Source: Amorphophallus konjac
Taxonomy: Eukaryota; Streptophyta; Magnoliopsida; Alismatales; Araceae
Direction: 5' to 3'
Assembly (NCBI GenBank): GCA_022559845.1
Contig: CM040118.1
Location: forward strand, 445,158,053 to 445,222,052
DNA length: 64,000 bases
A program made the position numbers and the translations under genes. This document shows positions 46,810 to 58,190 of the stretch, one piece after another; the stretch's first letter is position 1, and the number at the start of each line of letters is the position of its first letter. The notes under the pieces were generated by a model. That model saw only the letters and a list, made by a program, of their open reading frames with translations, was not told the DNA's origin and searched no databases.

Positions 46810-48733
46810 TGTAGATTCTAAGAAATCCACTTAGAACAATTAAAAGGAAAAAAGAAGGAAAGAAGAATGGGAAAAGAGGGAGAAAAGGGGAGCATGCGAG
46901 GATGCTAAGGGGAATGTGATCGTCAGAGACGCGAGGGCCTCAAAGATATAACAATGAATAATCAATGGAGGGATCGCGAATATAAATACCTCAAAAGGAT
47001 GCGGTGGAGATTGTGAGTGCTTTCCTTCTCTTCCGATCGGCCGGCCGATGAAGAGAGTTCTTCTTGTTGATTACCCTTGCAAAACAATAACAAACACCAA
47101 TAAAAGATATGGATTAGAAATCAAGGTGAGTGTAGCATCAAATTTATAATAGAAATAAACATGAAAAGCATGTATAAGAACACACCTTGTTGGGTGTTGG
47201 CCCTTAAACCCCTATGCAAAAGGGTATGGGAGATTATGATGAATGATAAGATAAAGGAGGGTGCAAGTGTTGCACTAAGGAGATCTCAACATGGTTGAGA
47301 TGATAAAAATAATGAAAGAAGAGAAAATAACATGATGCATGCAAACTACTTCATGAAAGAAACAAAAGAGATTAAGGGAGGGATAAGCTTATTGATGTGT
47401 TTCTCCAAAAGGGGCTTTATATATTCAATTTGCTCCAAGGAAGAAGAAGCTCCAAATCTTCAAGAGGGGAAGAAGATCTCCATGGATGAAGCTTTAAGCA
47501 TGTGGGAGTCTTCTCCTTGAGCCTCCAATCTCACAGCACCTCCCCTTGAATTAGTGTTCATGCCCTCTACACAAGGGAGAGAGGGGTCCTATTTATAGGG
47601 CTAAAATTCGGAGTTAATTCTAAGAGAAATTAGGAAAACATGTTTTAGTGGGATTTGGAGGGAGATATTCATTAGACAAGTGTCCCCTCAATATTAGAAA
47701 GCCTTAGGAGTCCTTTCCCAAGTGAAAAGGGGCTCAAAATGGGGAAAGAATGAGGTTCTGTCGGAGTTCGAAATTGAACAAGAATTGACGACCGGACAGA
47801 TGGTCGCTTCTTAAAATAACGCCCGCGGAGGCGTCGTCATTTTAGAGACATTTCGAGATAGATACGGACTTTCCGAAATTTGAAAAGAATTGACGACTTT
47901 GAGGGGGGCGCTATTTAGAATTTAATACGAATTTCGGGCGGATTTAAAATATCAAAATATAGCAATGCAAATGACGACTTGCATGTTGTCGTCAATTGAA
48001 AAAATGACTTGCACAGTGTCGCGATTCAAAAATAATAAAAAAAAGTCAAAAGGAAAGGATGACCACTCATTCGGGGGTCAATTGAAATGACGCCCGAGTG
48101 AGGGACGTTATTTCAAAATAAGTAAAACAGGGTCATTTTTTATTTCTCATTATTATTTTTTCATTTTTTTGGTGGACGTGCATCTAACTATGTTGATTCT
48201 AATTACTATTTTTTCGTATTTTTCTGACACCCGAAAGGCCATCAAATCACCCTTGAAAGAGGGCTAGAAATAATATTAAAATATTTCAATTTGAAATTGA
48301 TGCCACACACTATGTCGTTAATTCTATTTTTGTAATTTTTATTTTATTTAAATTCAAAACAACGCCGCTTGACATGTCGTCAATTCTAAAAAAAATCTAA
48401 AAAATTCTCAGAAAAATCCAGAAAAATGGGGAAAAATAAAGAATGGACGCCTCCTCAAAGAGGCGTCATTTTTATATTTATTTTCTTTAATTTTCTTAAA
48501 AACAAATGACGCCCCCTCTCACGCCGTTAATTATTAAAAAATCTGAAAAAAATAGAGAAAAATATCCAGAAAATCCAGAAAAATAGGATAAAATAATAAA
48601 AGGGAGAAAAAAGGGAGAAATCCAAGAAAATTGAGAAAAATTACTCAAACAAAGTTAATTTGAGGGTCAAATTGGGACATTGCGAGGCAATACGATATGT
48701 ACTCACAGTAACGTCAATTTTGGCTTGTCTACA
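46810..48733 (-). repeat. C 3' LTR (left copy)
   Basis: 1924 bp. It carries many inverted TGACG/CGTCA motifs (for example perfect 8-bp arms GACGCCTC and GAGGCGTC at 48446-48467), A-rich tracts with 'tccagaaaaat', and TATA candidate CTATAAATAG (minus, 47589-47598). No gene is seen. Confidence 0.92.
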
Positions 48734-50407
48734 ACTGTCCCGCCTTGGCGTCTGCTTTGCAAGGGAGCAGAGCGAAATGAAAAGTAGATGCCAAGGTGTG
48801 ATGAGACACGCGATCAATATTACCTGATGAGAATTGAATCAAAAGCTTGAGACGAAGCAATCTCGGGAAATTCAATGAAATCAACGATGTTTGGATAAAA
48901 GAGGGAGTGTGCACGCGGGCACGAAAAGGAATGATCAACTTTCAGCGTGGTGGAAGTACCCCAGGTCACAAACATGTAGGTTTCACCATTGGGGAGCGGT
49001 TACCAGCCAAATGTGGACGTGCTGCAACCAAGGTGGATCAAAGGAAAAAGATTGAAATAAGAGGATAGAAATCCAAACAAGGAGCTTTAAAGAAAATGAC
49101 CCAAAATAACGACAAAACGAACTGAGGATTCCATTCAGCAATGAATATCTCATATCTGGAAAGATTAAGATCAATTTGATTCTCCAAATCAGCTTATCAG
49201 AATAATTTCCAACGTTGATTCAAAGCCCTATATGAATGCATGCTGGGTTTAAAAGAAAAAATTAAAACAAATTAAAATATAAGATAATCAAGGATAATAT
49301 TACTAAACTGCCAAGATTGAGTCAAGAAACTGATTTCACGAGCCGATACTGAGTCGAAGCCCGTTTATCCGCGCACCAACTTGCAAAAGGGAACCATCGT
49401 CCCCAGTGTGTAGAATGCCCAGCTAAGGGTTGCTCTTAACAAGCGGGGAGAGAACGTCGAATTCGCAGCGTGGGATTTTTATTAACCAAAGGTGCTGCAG
49501 AAGCAAGCCAAAAGACTCTTTTATGAGATTTAGTAAAGATAAAGATACGACCTAGGATAAAGGCCTAAAATACCACTCTTAATATTGTTAAGAAGCACTT
49601 CATTTTGAAAATCATGCGTGAAGTAATGAGATAATGATATCATAAAAATGCTTACTTACGTCAACATATTACCTTGCGATCTTTGTTGAAGCTGCTGCCG
49701 CGAGAGGCGGGGTTGATCCTCGTGGGATAGTCCTCTTTGGCAGATAAAAGGATTGGAAGCCAAGATTTTGGAAGTGGCTTAACAAGAAGGAGTGGTGCTC
49801 AGACCAGACTCAGACGAATAAGGAGAAAAGGAAGAGAGGCGAGGGCTAGAACTCCCTTGCTAAGGCGCGGAGACCCTGATCACATGAAACAGTCTACAGA
49901 AGAAGAGGAGAATTAGCAGGAGGAGTGAGGACTAAAGCCTCGGAAGCAGTGGGAGAAAGGGCAGATGCCCAAGGTAGTGGATGCGGAAGAAGTTGGGTCG
50001 GACCCATGATTAGGAGGAATTAGAAGAAGAAATTGATAGATGGAATGAGGCGGATCCAGAGGGTCTGGAGGCAGAGGAGGAGAATCATGAGGGGAAGAAG
50101 AATCTGGAGGCTCCGGAGGGAGAAAATATCGAGGGACGCGGTGCCTTGGGAAGAAATAGGGGAAAAGATGATGGAAGAGGAGGAAGAAAATGAAGAACGC
50201 GATGTCCTGGAAGAGTAATAAGACAAATCAGAAGAAAGATGGAGGTTCCGGAGGAGGAAAATGCCGAGGGACGCGGTGCCTCGGGAAGAGTGGATGAAAA
50301 GGGTCAGGAGGGTCCGGAGGTTCCGGAGGGGGAAGATACCATGGGATGCGATGCCTAGGGAGAATCAGTGGGAAGCCTACAAGATCCGGACGTGAGGGTG
50401 TGCAGGG
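48734..50407 (-). other. C 3' internal region
   Basis: From the end of the reading frame to the LTR. On the minus strand the bases next to the LTR (AAGGCGGGACAG) may serve as polypurine tract. Hairpin-type repeats extend into it as far as about 50050. I see no gene otherwise. Confidence 0.55.
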
Positions 50408-50945
50408 TCACGATGCCCAAAGAGCAAGATTCGGGGGTTCCGGAGGAAGAAGACGGAAAGGGGCGCGATGCCCAAGGGATAGAGAGAGGGATGAAGGATC
50501 CGGAGGTTCCGGAGGTTCCGGAGGAAGAAGATAAAAAAGGGTGCGATGCCCTGGGTGAAAGTCCGGAGGTTCCAGAGGAGTAGAATCAGAAAGGGCGTCA
50601 TGCCCTAAAAGGAGGGATAAAACACCTAGGGGTTCCAGGGAAATAGCAGGAAAGGGGACGCGATGCCCCGGGAGAATTAGGGAGGAAAAACTTGGAAGGA
50701 TGCGATGCCTTGGGGGGAGCGGACTAGAAGAGGATGAAGGATCCGGAGGTTCCGGAGGTTCCAGAGGAGGAAGATAGAAAAGGGCGCGATGCCCTGGAAG
50801 AAAGTCCGGAGGTTCCGGAGAAATGAAACACCATGGGGTGCGATGCCCCAGAAGAACAAGAGAGAAATCTGAGGAGTCCGGATGCAAGAGCTGGAAAGGG
50901 GCGTGATGCCCTAAGAGAAGATTGGAGGGTGTGCAATGTCTAGAA
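50110..50945. repeat. Array of GGGCGCGATGCCC hairpins with TCCGGAGG spacers
   Basis: At least eleven variants of GGG-N-GCGATGCCC (arms GGGC/GCCC, loop GCGAT) occur near 50131, 50266, 50341, 50461, 50539, 50592, 50656, 50698, 50783, 50835 and 50896. They alternate with TCCGGAGGTTCCGGAGG-type runs. Spacing is irregular (40-135 bp). On the minus strand part of it encodes repeats with cores LGHRAPF and PPEPPD. Confidence 0.85.
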
Positions 50946-53484
50946 AGTGTAAGGAGACCCGAGGATGAAGATGAACAAGATGGGGAATGTGGAAGATCCG
51001 GAGGTTCCGGAAGATGGGGAAAATACGGGTCTGGAAACCCCGAAAAAAAGGAATGCAAATGCATGCGAATGCAACAAAATGGATGCGACGAAGACATGGA
51101 TGCAATAGAATGCATGAGATGTAAAGAATATGAAGGGCGAGAAGATGAGATCCTCCTTCTTACCCCCGGAGTGGCCCATGAAGAATTGATGATAAATGAG
51201 GGTGGAGTTGAGTAAAAGATGGAGAGGATGGAGGATGGCCCCTTGGTATGAGGATAACTGCCCCTCCATAGCAGTGAAAGTGTATAGTCAATAGGCCCAA
51301 TGGATAAAGTACAAGCCCATGATGAAACCTCAATAGTGAATGACAACTCCCTTGGAGAGTGAAGAACAACAGTGTGAGAGAGTTGGAAAGTTGAGATAGG
51401 AAGCATCGTGTTGCCTAGGGATTGTAACATACGAAAAATATTAATCAAGATGGGCGTTCGCCCCTTGTATGGAAGAAAAGGTTCAAGATTTGAAAGTTGG
51501 AACAAGGGGTGCCCTGCCCAGCCCTTGGGCGGCTTCAACGCTTGGCATTCTCTTCTGGCGAGCAGTGGCGGGGACTCGGCCTCTTCAACCATGCTCGACA
51601 CGACAACACGGATCGGCATCTGGCAGATAAATTCTTACATCTTGAATAGCATGGCCGTGGCCAAATCCTTCTTGCCCGGCTCTTGACCATCTTCGGCACA
51701 AGCACTTGCAGAAGCACTCCTATTCTGAGTGGTAGAGGAAGCAGAGGCGGAAGGCTCCATGTATGGTGGAGGTGTAATGGAAGGTGTTGAAGAAAGGGTG
51801 AGTGGAAACAGAGGTTCAAACACGTCGAGCTTCTCCCTTTGCCCAGAAGTAGTCGGGGTTGGTTCGAGTGCAAAAAAGGGTGGATCCTGCTCAGGACTAG
51901 CCATGGGTAAGGGTGAATGGATAGATGAAGGAACAGGCAAAGTGGATTTTGGGGTTAAAGGGATAATGGAGGGCCGAGGTGGCGGTGGTGGAAGGTTAAT
52001 TGGGGAAGGTTCGATGGTGGGCTCGGTGGAAGCCGATGGGGTAGAGGCTAATGGCGGATTGGCTGGAGGTTTAGTGGAAGGCTCGGCGGAGGCCGGTGGA
52101 GTGGAGATAAGCTTGGATGGCTTGGCGAGAGTTAGTGGAGTGGAGATTAGTGGAGGTTCGGCAGAGGCCGATGGAGTAGAGGTCGAAGGTGTAAAAGGAG
52201 AGGGTTTGGTGCGTAGGAAGCGTCGGATGAAGCGAGAAGTATTAGGTACAGGGGAAGATGCATGATGCACCGGTGTGGGTGACTGGAGTATCGACCCATC
52301 ATCATAGCACCAATTGGTCTCATAAATGGGGTTAGGGATAGTGGCTTCATCTTGAGCAAGGGGTTCATCGGGTGGCAATGGAGGGAGTGGGAAACGAAGG
52401 AAACTTGAAAGGGGTGCCTGTGGAATTTCAACATTTCGTGCCGTCTCCAAATCTTCATCTTCATCAAAAACATCAAGTGGACACCGTGGTGGAGGCATAA
52501 TAATAGGTGGTGGAGGATTTTGTGGAGGATCATGTGAAAGTGGAGGCAGATGGTCATGATATTGTGGAAAATTCTGTGGAGGTAAATGTGAAGGTGGAGA
52601 CGGAGGGCCAGATAAATGAGCAGGGTGGATGAGTGGAGGGTGAACGACGTCCACTTGATTTTTGATATCTTGCTCACACATGTTATTGATGTCATTGTCT
52701 CTTATCTCCTTCCAATCTTTTTCTAACTTAGTGATGTTATTCATGAAATCATGAAGAGGATTGACTTGAGATGGAGGAGGAGCGGGCCGCGGGCTGGTGA
52801 GCCTCTTAAGTTGTTCCTCCATGGAAGCAATTCTATCAAAGATACTTTGATGGAGGTGTGTAACATGAACATTGGAAGGTTGGCATGATTGCCTTGGAGG
52901 GGTGGCTTGATATGACGGCCGTGGAGGAGGGTTAATAGGACGACCCGCTAAAGGACCCAGACGGAACGGATTAAAAGGAATAAATGGACCTTGGGGCCAT
53001 GAAGGATGAGAAATAGAAGGAGGCGGGTGATGGGCCACTCTAATAGGAGTATGTGTCGATGAAGGAGGCGGGTGATGGGCCACCCGAATAAGAGTAGGTG
53101 TGGATGAAGGAGGCGGGTGATGGGCCACCCGAATAGGAGTAGGTGTGGACGGAGGAGGATGAGGAGAGGATGTTCCCTCAACAATAGTCTTAAGGGCTTA
53201 GATTTGTTGAGGGGTGAGATGATCCAATGCACGGATGAATTGAGAGACCTTCTCATCGTTGGGAGGAGATGGTCCCGAAGGAATAGTGGCTAGCGATTGA
53301 GGCGAGGGACCATGAGATTGGACATTGCCCATGGGTCGGGCAACACCATAAGAATGAGGGCGTGGTCCCCTAGAATGATTGTGGTGAGAATTATGGAATT
53401 GAGGATTATATGATATGCTAGGTTGTGCATCCTCATGAACATAATTAAGATTAAACATGTTATTTTGTCTATCAAGGTAAGCCA
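50408..53484 (-). pseudogene. C proline-rich polyprotein (~1020 codons), broken by stops
   Basis: One minus-strand frame from ATG near 53484 (MAYLDRQNNMFNL) to 50408, with stops near 53199 and 51635. In order: histidine/proline-rich start; three tandem VAHHPPPSSTPTPIR-like units (53128-53000); a short coiled segment (FDRIASMEEQLKRL). Then acidic DVFDEDEDLETAR, a long proline/serine/threonine-rich part, a short motif (FKM-stop-EFICQMPIRVVV) resembling A2's KIQDFICRMLVRVLV, and LGHRAPF/PPEPPD repeats. No classical gag core or knuckle was recognised. It is probably a gag-position product of a pol-less element; function unknown. Confidence 0.7.
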
Positions 53485-54654
53485 TTATGCAATGAAAGTT
53501 CAAGCAAAATAATTTGCAAAGAAGCACATGAGTTGGAATGATTACCGTTGATTTTTATTTATTTGAACCTTGGTGAATTAATGACTTTTAACAAACTTCA
53601 GAGTGATTCACACAAGGGAGGAACCTAGTTTCAATGTAAGTTCACTTCGATGCCAACTAAGAACACTCTTTCACCATGCATAGGCCAACTAAACCCGGGA
53701 CTTCAAAGGTACAACCTGCTCGGCGTCTGTGAGGGAATCAACGGGTGCGGGGACTTACGGATGCTTAGTTTAGGAATTTCCGATCCAATGAGACGGAATG
53801 CTCAAAGGAGGATCCTTCCTTCACCAAGAGGGGGTGTGGCTCCTAAAAAGTGTGGGGAGAGGAGGTCTCCCAAACCAATGCAAATGGCAATGCAAGCAGG
53901 CAATATCAAGCAGACAGTATCAGCATGAACATCACAGAACAAAATGACGACCTGGGAAAGGTCGCTATATCAAGAAACAGCGCCTGAGTGTCAGTCGCTA
54001 ATCACTGTGAATAGTGCAAGCAGAGTAAAATAGCGCCTTAAGGTGAGGCGCTGTATCTAGAATGGACACTTGTGCACAGGGACGTCAAATAGCAGTAATC
54101 AACATGAATAAACAATGATAATCAAAATGACGCCTTCCAGTAAGGCACTGTATGAGTGAAAGATGCCTCTGACAGGGGCGTCAGAATGTAATGTCAAAGA
54201 AAATGACGCCTTTGTATGAGGCGTTATACTGGAAAATGACGCCTCTGTGAGGGGCGTTAATTATAAAATGATGAAAAAAAATCCTGCCAATAAAATAGAA
54301 GCGACGCATGTTCAAACGGTCGCTATATGCTGAAATGACGCCTCTGTGAAGGGCGCTAATTCCTCTCCAAGGGCCAGAAAGCTCAAACAGTGACGAAAAT
54401 ACCAACAAGAAGGAAAACACTCACAATCACAGTATAAGAATCATGGCAATCAATAAAAACATGAAAGGGGATATAGCATGCTCATCATTTTTTTTAAGAG
54501 ATGGATAAATGGAATTTCTAAAAATCTATCAAACTAACCAATCACATAGGGAGAATGCTACGTGGAGCATAAAAGGAGGTGCACCGTGGGTGCAAAAGGA
54601 GAGATGGCACACGTGGGTGCCCAAGGGGAAGGGTAATCAAAAATAAAAATAAAA
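53485..54654 (-). other. C leader
   Basis: Between PBS and the reading frame. The PBS-distal part (53560-53930) shares the 'gtacaacctgctcggcgtc...gggaatc' text found in A leaders (2470, 34670) and the E LTR (15935). The middle (53941-54360) is a chain of hairpins. No gene is seen. Confidence 0.6.
53941..54360. repeat. Chain of TGACGCC-type hairpins in the C leader
   Basis: About nine stem-loops of the form TGACGCC(T)...(A)GGCGTTA, for example at 54204-54225 and 54236-54259, separated by short A/T-rich linkers 'aaaa'. Related half-sites TAGCGCC/GGCGCTG alternate with them. The same motif occurs in the C LTRs. Confidence 0.82.
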
Positions 54655-54675
54655 GGAGTCCCACCGTGATCGTCA
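54655..54675 (-). promoter_or_regulatory. C primer-binding site, tRNA-Arg type
   Basis: Minus strand TGACGATCACGGTGGGAC followed by TCC, three bases from the LTR. It fits the tRNA-Arg complement with two or so mismatches, as in A1 and A2. Confidence 0.8.
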
Positions 54676-54678
54676 ATT

Positions 54679-56605
54679 TGTAGATTCTAAGAAATCCACT
54701 TAGAACAATTAAAAGAAAAAAAGAAGGAAAGAAGAATGGGAAAAGAGAGAGAAAAGGGGAGCATGCAAGGATGCTAAGGGGAATGTGATCGCCAGAGATG
54801 CGAGGGCCTCAAAGATATAACAATGAATAATCAATGGAGGGATCGCAAATATAAATACCTCAAAAGGATGCGGGGGAGATTGTGAGTGCTTTCCTTCTCT
54901 TCCGATCTGCTGGCCGATGAAGAGAGTTCTTCTTGTTGATTACCCTTGCAAAACAATAACAAACACCAATAAAAGATATGGATTAGAAATCAAGGTGAGT
55001 GTAGCATCAAATTCATAATAGAAATAAACATGAAAAGCATGTATAAGAACACATATTGTTGGGTGTTGGCCCTTAAACCCCTATGCAAAAGGGTATGGGA
55101 GATTATGATGAATGATAAGATAAAGGAGGGTGCAAGTGTTGCACTAAGGAGATCTCAACATGGTTGAGATGATAAAAATAATGAAAGAAGAGAAAATAAC
55201 ATGATTCATGCAAACTACTTCATGAAAGAAACAAAAGAGATTAAGGGAGGGATAAGCTTATTGATGTGTTTCTCCAAAAGGGGCTTTTTATCTTCAATTT
55301 GCTCCAAGGAAGAAGAGGCTCTAAATCTTCAAGAGGGGAAGAAGATCTCCATGGATGAAGCTTTAAGCATGTGGGAGTCTTCTCCTTGAGCCTCCAATCT
55401 CACAGCACCTCCCCTTGAATTAGTGTTCATGCCCTCTACACAAGGGAGAGAGGGGTCCTATTTATAGGGCTAAAATTCGGAGTTAATTCCAAGGAAAATT
55501 AGGAAAACATATTTTAGTGAGATTTGGAGGGAGATATTCATTAGACAAGTGTCCCCTCAATATTAGAAAGCCTTAGGAGTCCTTTCCCAAGTGAAAAGGG
55601 GCTCAAAATGGGGAAAGAAGGAGGTTCTGTCGGAGTTCAAAATTGAACAATAATTGACGACCGGACAGATGGTCGCTTCTTAAAATAACACCCGCGGAGG
55701 CGTCGTCATTTTGGAGGCATTTCGAGACAGATACAGACTTTTCAAAATTTGAAAAGAATTGACGACTTTGAGGGGGTGCTATTTAGAATTTAATACGAAT
55801 TTCGGGCGGATTTAAAATCTCAAAATATAGCAACGCAAATGACGACTTGCATGCTATCGTCAATTGAAAAAACAACGACTTGCACAGTGTCGCGATTCAA
55901 AAATAATAAAAAAAAGCCAAAAGGAAAGGACGACCACTCATTCGGGTGTCAATTGAAATGACGCCCGAGTGAGGGACGTTATTTCATAATAAGTAAAACA
56001 GGGCCATTTTTTATTTCTCATTATTATTTTCTCATTTTTTTGGTGGACGTGCATCTAACTGTGCTGATTCCAATTACTATTTTTTCGTATTTTTCTGACA
56101 CCCGGAAGGCCACCAAATCACCCCTGAAAGAGGGCTAGAAATAATATTAAAATATTTTAATTTAAAATTGACGCCACACACTATGACGTTAATTCCATTT
56201 TTTTAATTTTTATTTTATTTAAATTCAAAACAACGTCCCTTGACATATATTCAATTCTAAAAAAAATCTAAAAAATTCCCAGAAAAATCCAGAAAAATGG
56301 GAAAAAATAAAGAATGGACGCCTCCTCATAGAGGCGTCATTTTTCTTTTTATTTTCTTTAATTTTCTTAAAAACAAATGACACCCCCTCTCACGCCGTTA
56401 ATTATTGTAAAATCTGAAAAAAAAAATAGAGAAAATATCCAGAAAATCCAAAAAAATAGGAAAAATGAGAAAAGGGAGAAAAAGGGGAGAAATCCAAGAA
56501 AAGTGAGAAAAATCACTTAAATAAAGTTAATTTGAGGGTCAAATTGGGGCATTGCGAGATAATACGAGATGTACTTACAATAACGTCAATTTTGGCGTGT
56601 CTACA
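54679..56605 (-). repeat. C 5' LTR (right copy)
   Basis: 1927 bp, nearly collinear with 46810-48733. TATA candidate CTATAAATAG at 55458-55467 (minus). The inverted TGACG/CGTCA motifs are present with minor decay. Confidence 0.92.
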
Positions 56606-57040
56606 AAGGTCACCCTGCCTGAGCCCAGAAAGCCGGAGGACCTGAAAAGAAGAGACAGTCCAAGATTCTGCCCTTACCATCAGATGTTGGGGCATCCAAT
56701 TGAAGACTGCTATATATTCAAAGATGTCATTGAAGGCATGATAAGAAAAGAAGAAATAGAATCAGGGGAGTACAAGGTTGACCCTCCACCACCTCATGCA
56801 GCGCCTCCAAGTAGAGCTGCAGCCAACATGATCTCCTTATATCAGGCATTGCCCGAGGAAGTGGCGGAGGCCAATACTCAGCATACTTATGAAGCATACT
56901 TCCTGACGTCGATAAAAGAACAACAGGGATGGCAGCAGGTCCCTATAAAGACCAAGAAGAAAGTTGTACCTCGCCTGAAGGTGAGGGCACATATCTATGG
57001 CATCACACCGCGGCCTACCCCTCCGGTGCCAGCATTAATC
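56606..57040 (+). pseudogene. B2 gag, part 3 with zinc knuckle
   Basis: Resumes after element C: VTLPEPRKPEDLKRRDS, the variant knuckle CPYHQMLGHPIEDC (about 56668-56709), then DVIEGMIRKEEIESGEY and NMISLYQALPEEVAEA, ending at a TGA at 57040. B1 has the same text at 18100-17785. A short unrecognised tail (57041-57188) follows; no protease or RT is seen before the LTR-like sequence at 57189. Confidence 0.82.
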
Positions 57041-57188
57041 TGAACCAGCCCGCCTGCGGTAATCAGAATACCCACCCACAACTGGAGGAGACAAACTCCG
57101 TTGCCAGTGATCAAAGAAATCAGCCCCGATGCTCGGCGGCTCCAAGACTACATAAATGGGATGGATGAATATGAACAGCCCGGATTGA

Positions 57189-57450
57189 AGCCTTGTGGAC
57201 ACACTTTTTATTAAATAATAGTTTTATTTGTTTGTCGGATTCGTTTATTGGTTTATTAAGTGCGTGGGCGTGCCAGTCACAAAGCGATGATTTATTGTAC
57301 GCTCGATCTGACTAATCAGATGATTGTGTAGTTCGTGTCGGGACCAAAATCCGCCGTGCCATAAAGGTCACGGCGTTATTTACATCCCCTCGGAGAGGGA
57401 AACACCCTTGATTAATAGCCAGGAATAAGGGCCTCATGGACAGAAAACTA
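57189..57450 (+). repeat. B2 3' LTR start (diverged)
   Basis: TGTGGACACAC at 57189, then text similar to 27150-27400 ('ttattggtttatt', 'gtgccagtcac', 'gtcgggacc', 'ccataaaggt', 'tttacatcc', 'acccttgatt'). Similarity fades past about 57450. No clear polypurine tract precedes it. Confidence 0.6.
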
Positions 57451-58190
57451 TATCGAGAGAAACAAGATGATAACGATCTTGAATCACCTGGAAAGCCCTA
57501 TGTCTAGAGAGGCAAGCATTTGAAACATGTCAGTCACTCGGGGGACCATTTAATATTCGGACGAGTGTCCGACTTAAGAATATCGTGATTGTCACGGGAA
57601 AACCGGAGCGCATGTATGCCGGGGTACGGTAAATTTATTGTTCAGAGGAACAGGAAACATTGGGTTGAATCCCGGTTAGAGGGGCAGGAAATCAGTGAGT
57701 TTATTGGCCCGGTGCAAGATCAAGCCAGGACCATTCTGGGGAAGCTTCCCGCGGTCAAAGCGAGGCTTGCGTAGGCATCGTTAATATTTCCGGTGCCGAA
57801 GGGGCAGCGAAAAAATGTCCCGAGATTAGATCCCAAAACAAAGACGTGTTTGAAGATAGCAGGCTATAGGCCTAGGATATGGGTTAGACAATGACCATGA
57901 TTGGGACGAACCCGAGGTCCAAGCGTGACCCATGGCGGCCTTATCAATATTCCCATGCAAAGGATCTGGGGATGATGAGAGTCGTATCGTTTTGTTCATT
58001 GTTATTATTATTATTTATTGTTATTATTATTTATCTATTTATTTATTTTCTATGTTGCTCATTGATTCTTCTTTTATTACCTGTGCGTTATATCCTTTTC
58101 TTTTATTTATTTTTATTATCATTCTTTTATTTTTATTATTTTTTATTATTATGCTATTTTTTATTATACTATTGCATTTCAGGTGTACCA
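57451..58190. other. Unassigned stretch with TTA-rich microsatellite
   Basis: Probably the remainder of a decayed B LTR. A TTATTATT/TTTA-rich low-complexity tract covers about 57998-58176. No gene is seen. Confidence 0.5.

Larger units (their letters stand above)
46810..56605 (-). mobile_element. Complete non-autonomous LTR element C in B2 gag, TSD AAGGT
   Basis: 9796 bp. LTRs 46810-48733 and 54679-56605 start TGTAGATTC and end GTCTACA in plus orientation. The target duplication AAGGT lies at 46805-46809 and 56606-56610, and B gag joins across it exactly as in uninterrupted B1 near 18100. The PBS next to the right LTR shows the element reads leftward. It carries one broken proline-rich frame and hairpin-rich leader and 3' regions; no pol. 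Confidence 0.95.

Noticed and set aside
51729..52265. 178-codon plus-strand glycine/valine-rich ORF
   Set aside because: Antisense shadow of the C proline-rich frame.
57998..58176. Microsatellite as a gene or regulatory site
   Set aside because: Simple TTA/TTTA-rich low complexity; the frames through it encode only hydrophobic runs.
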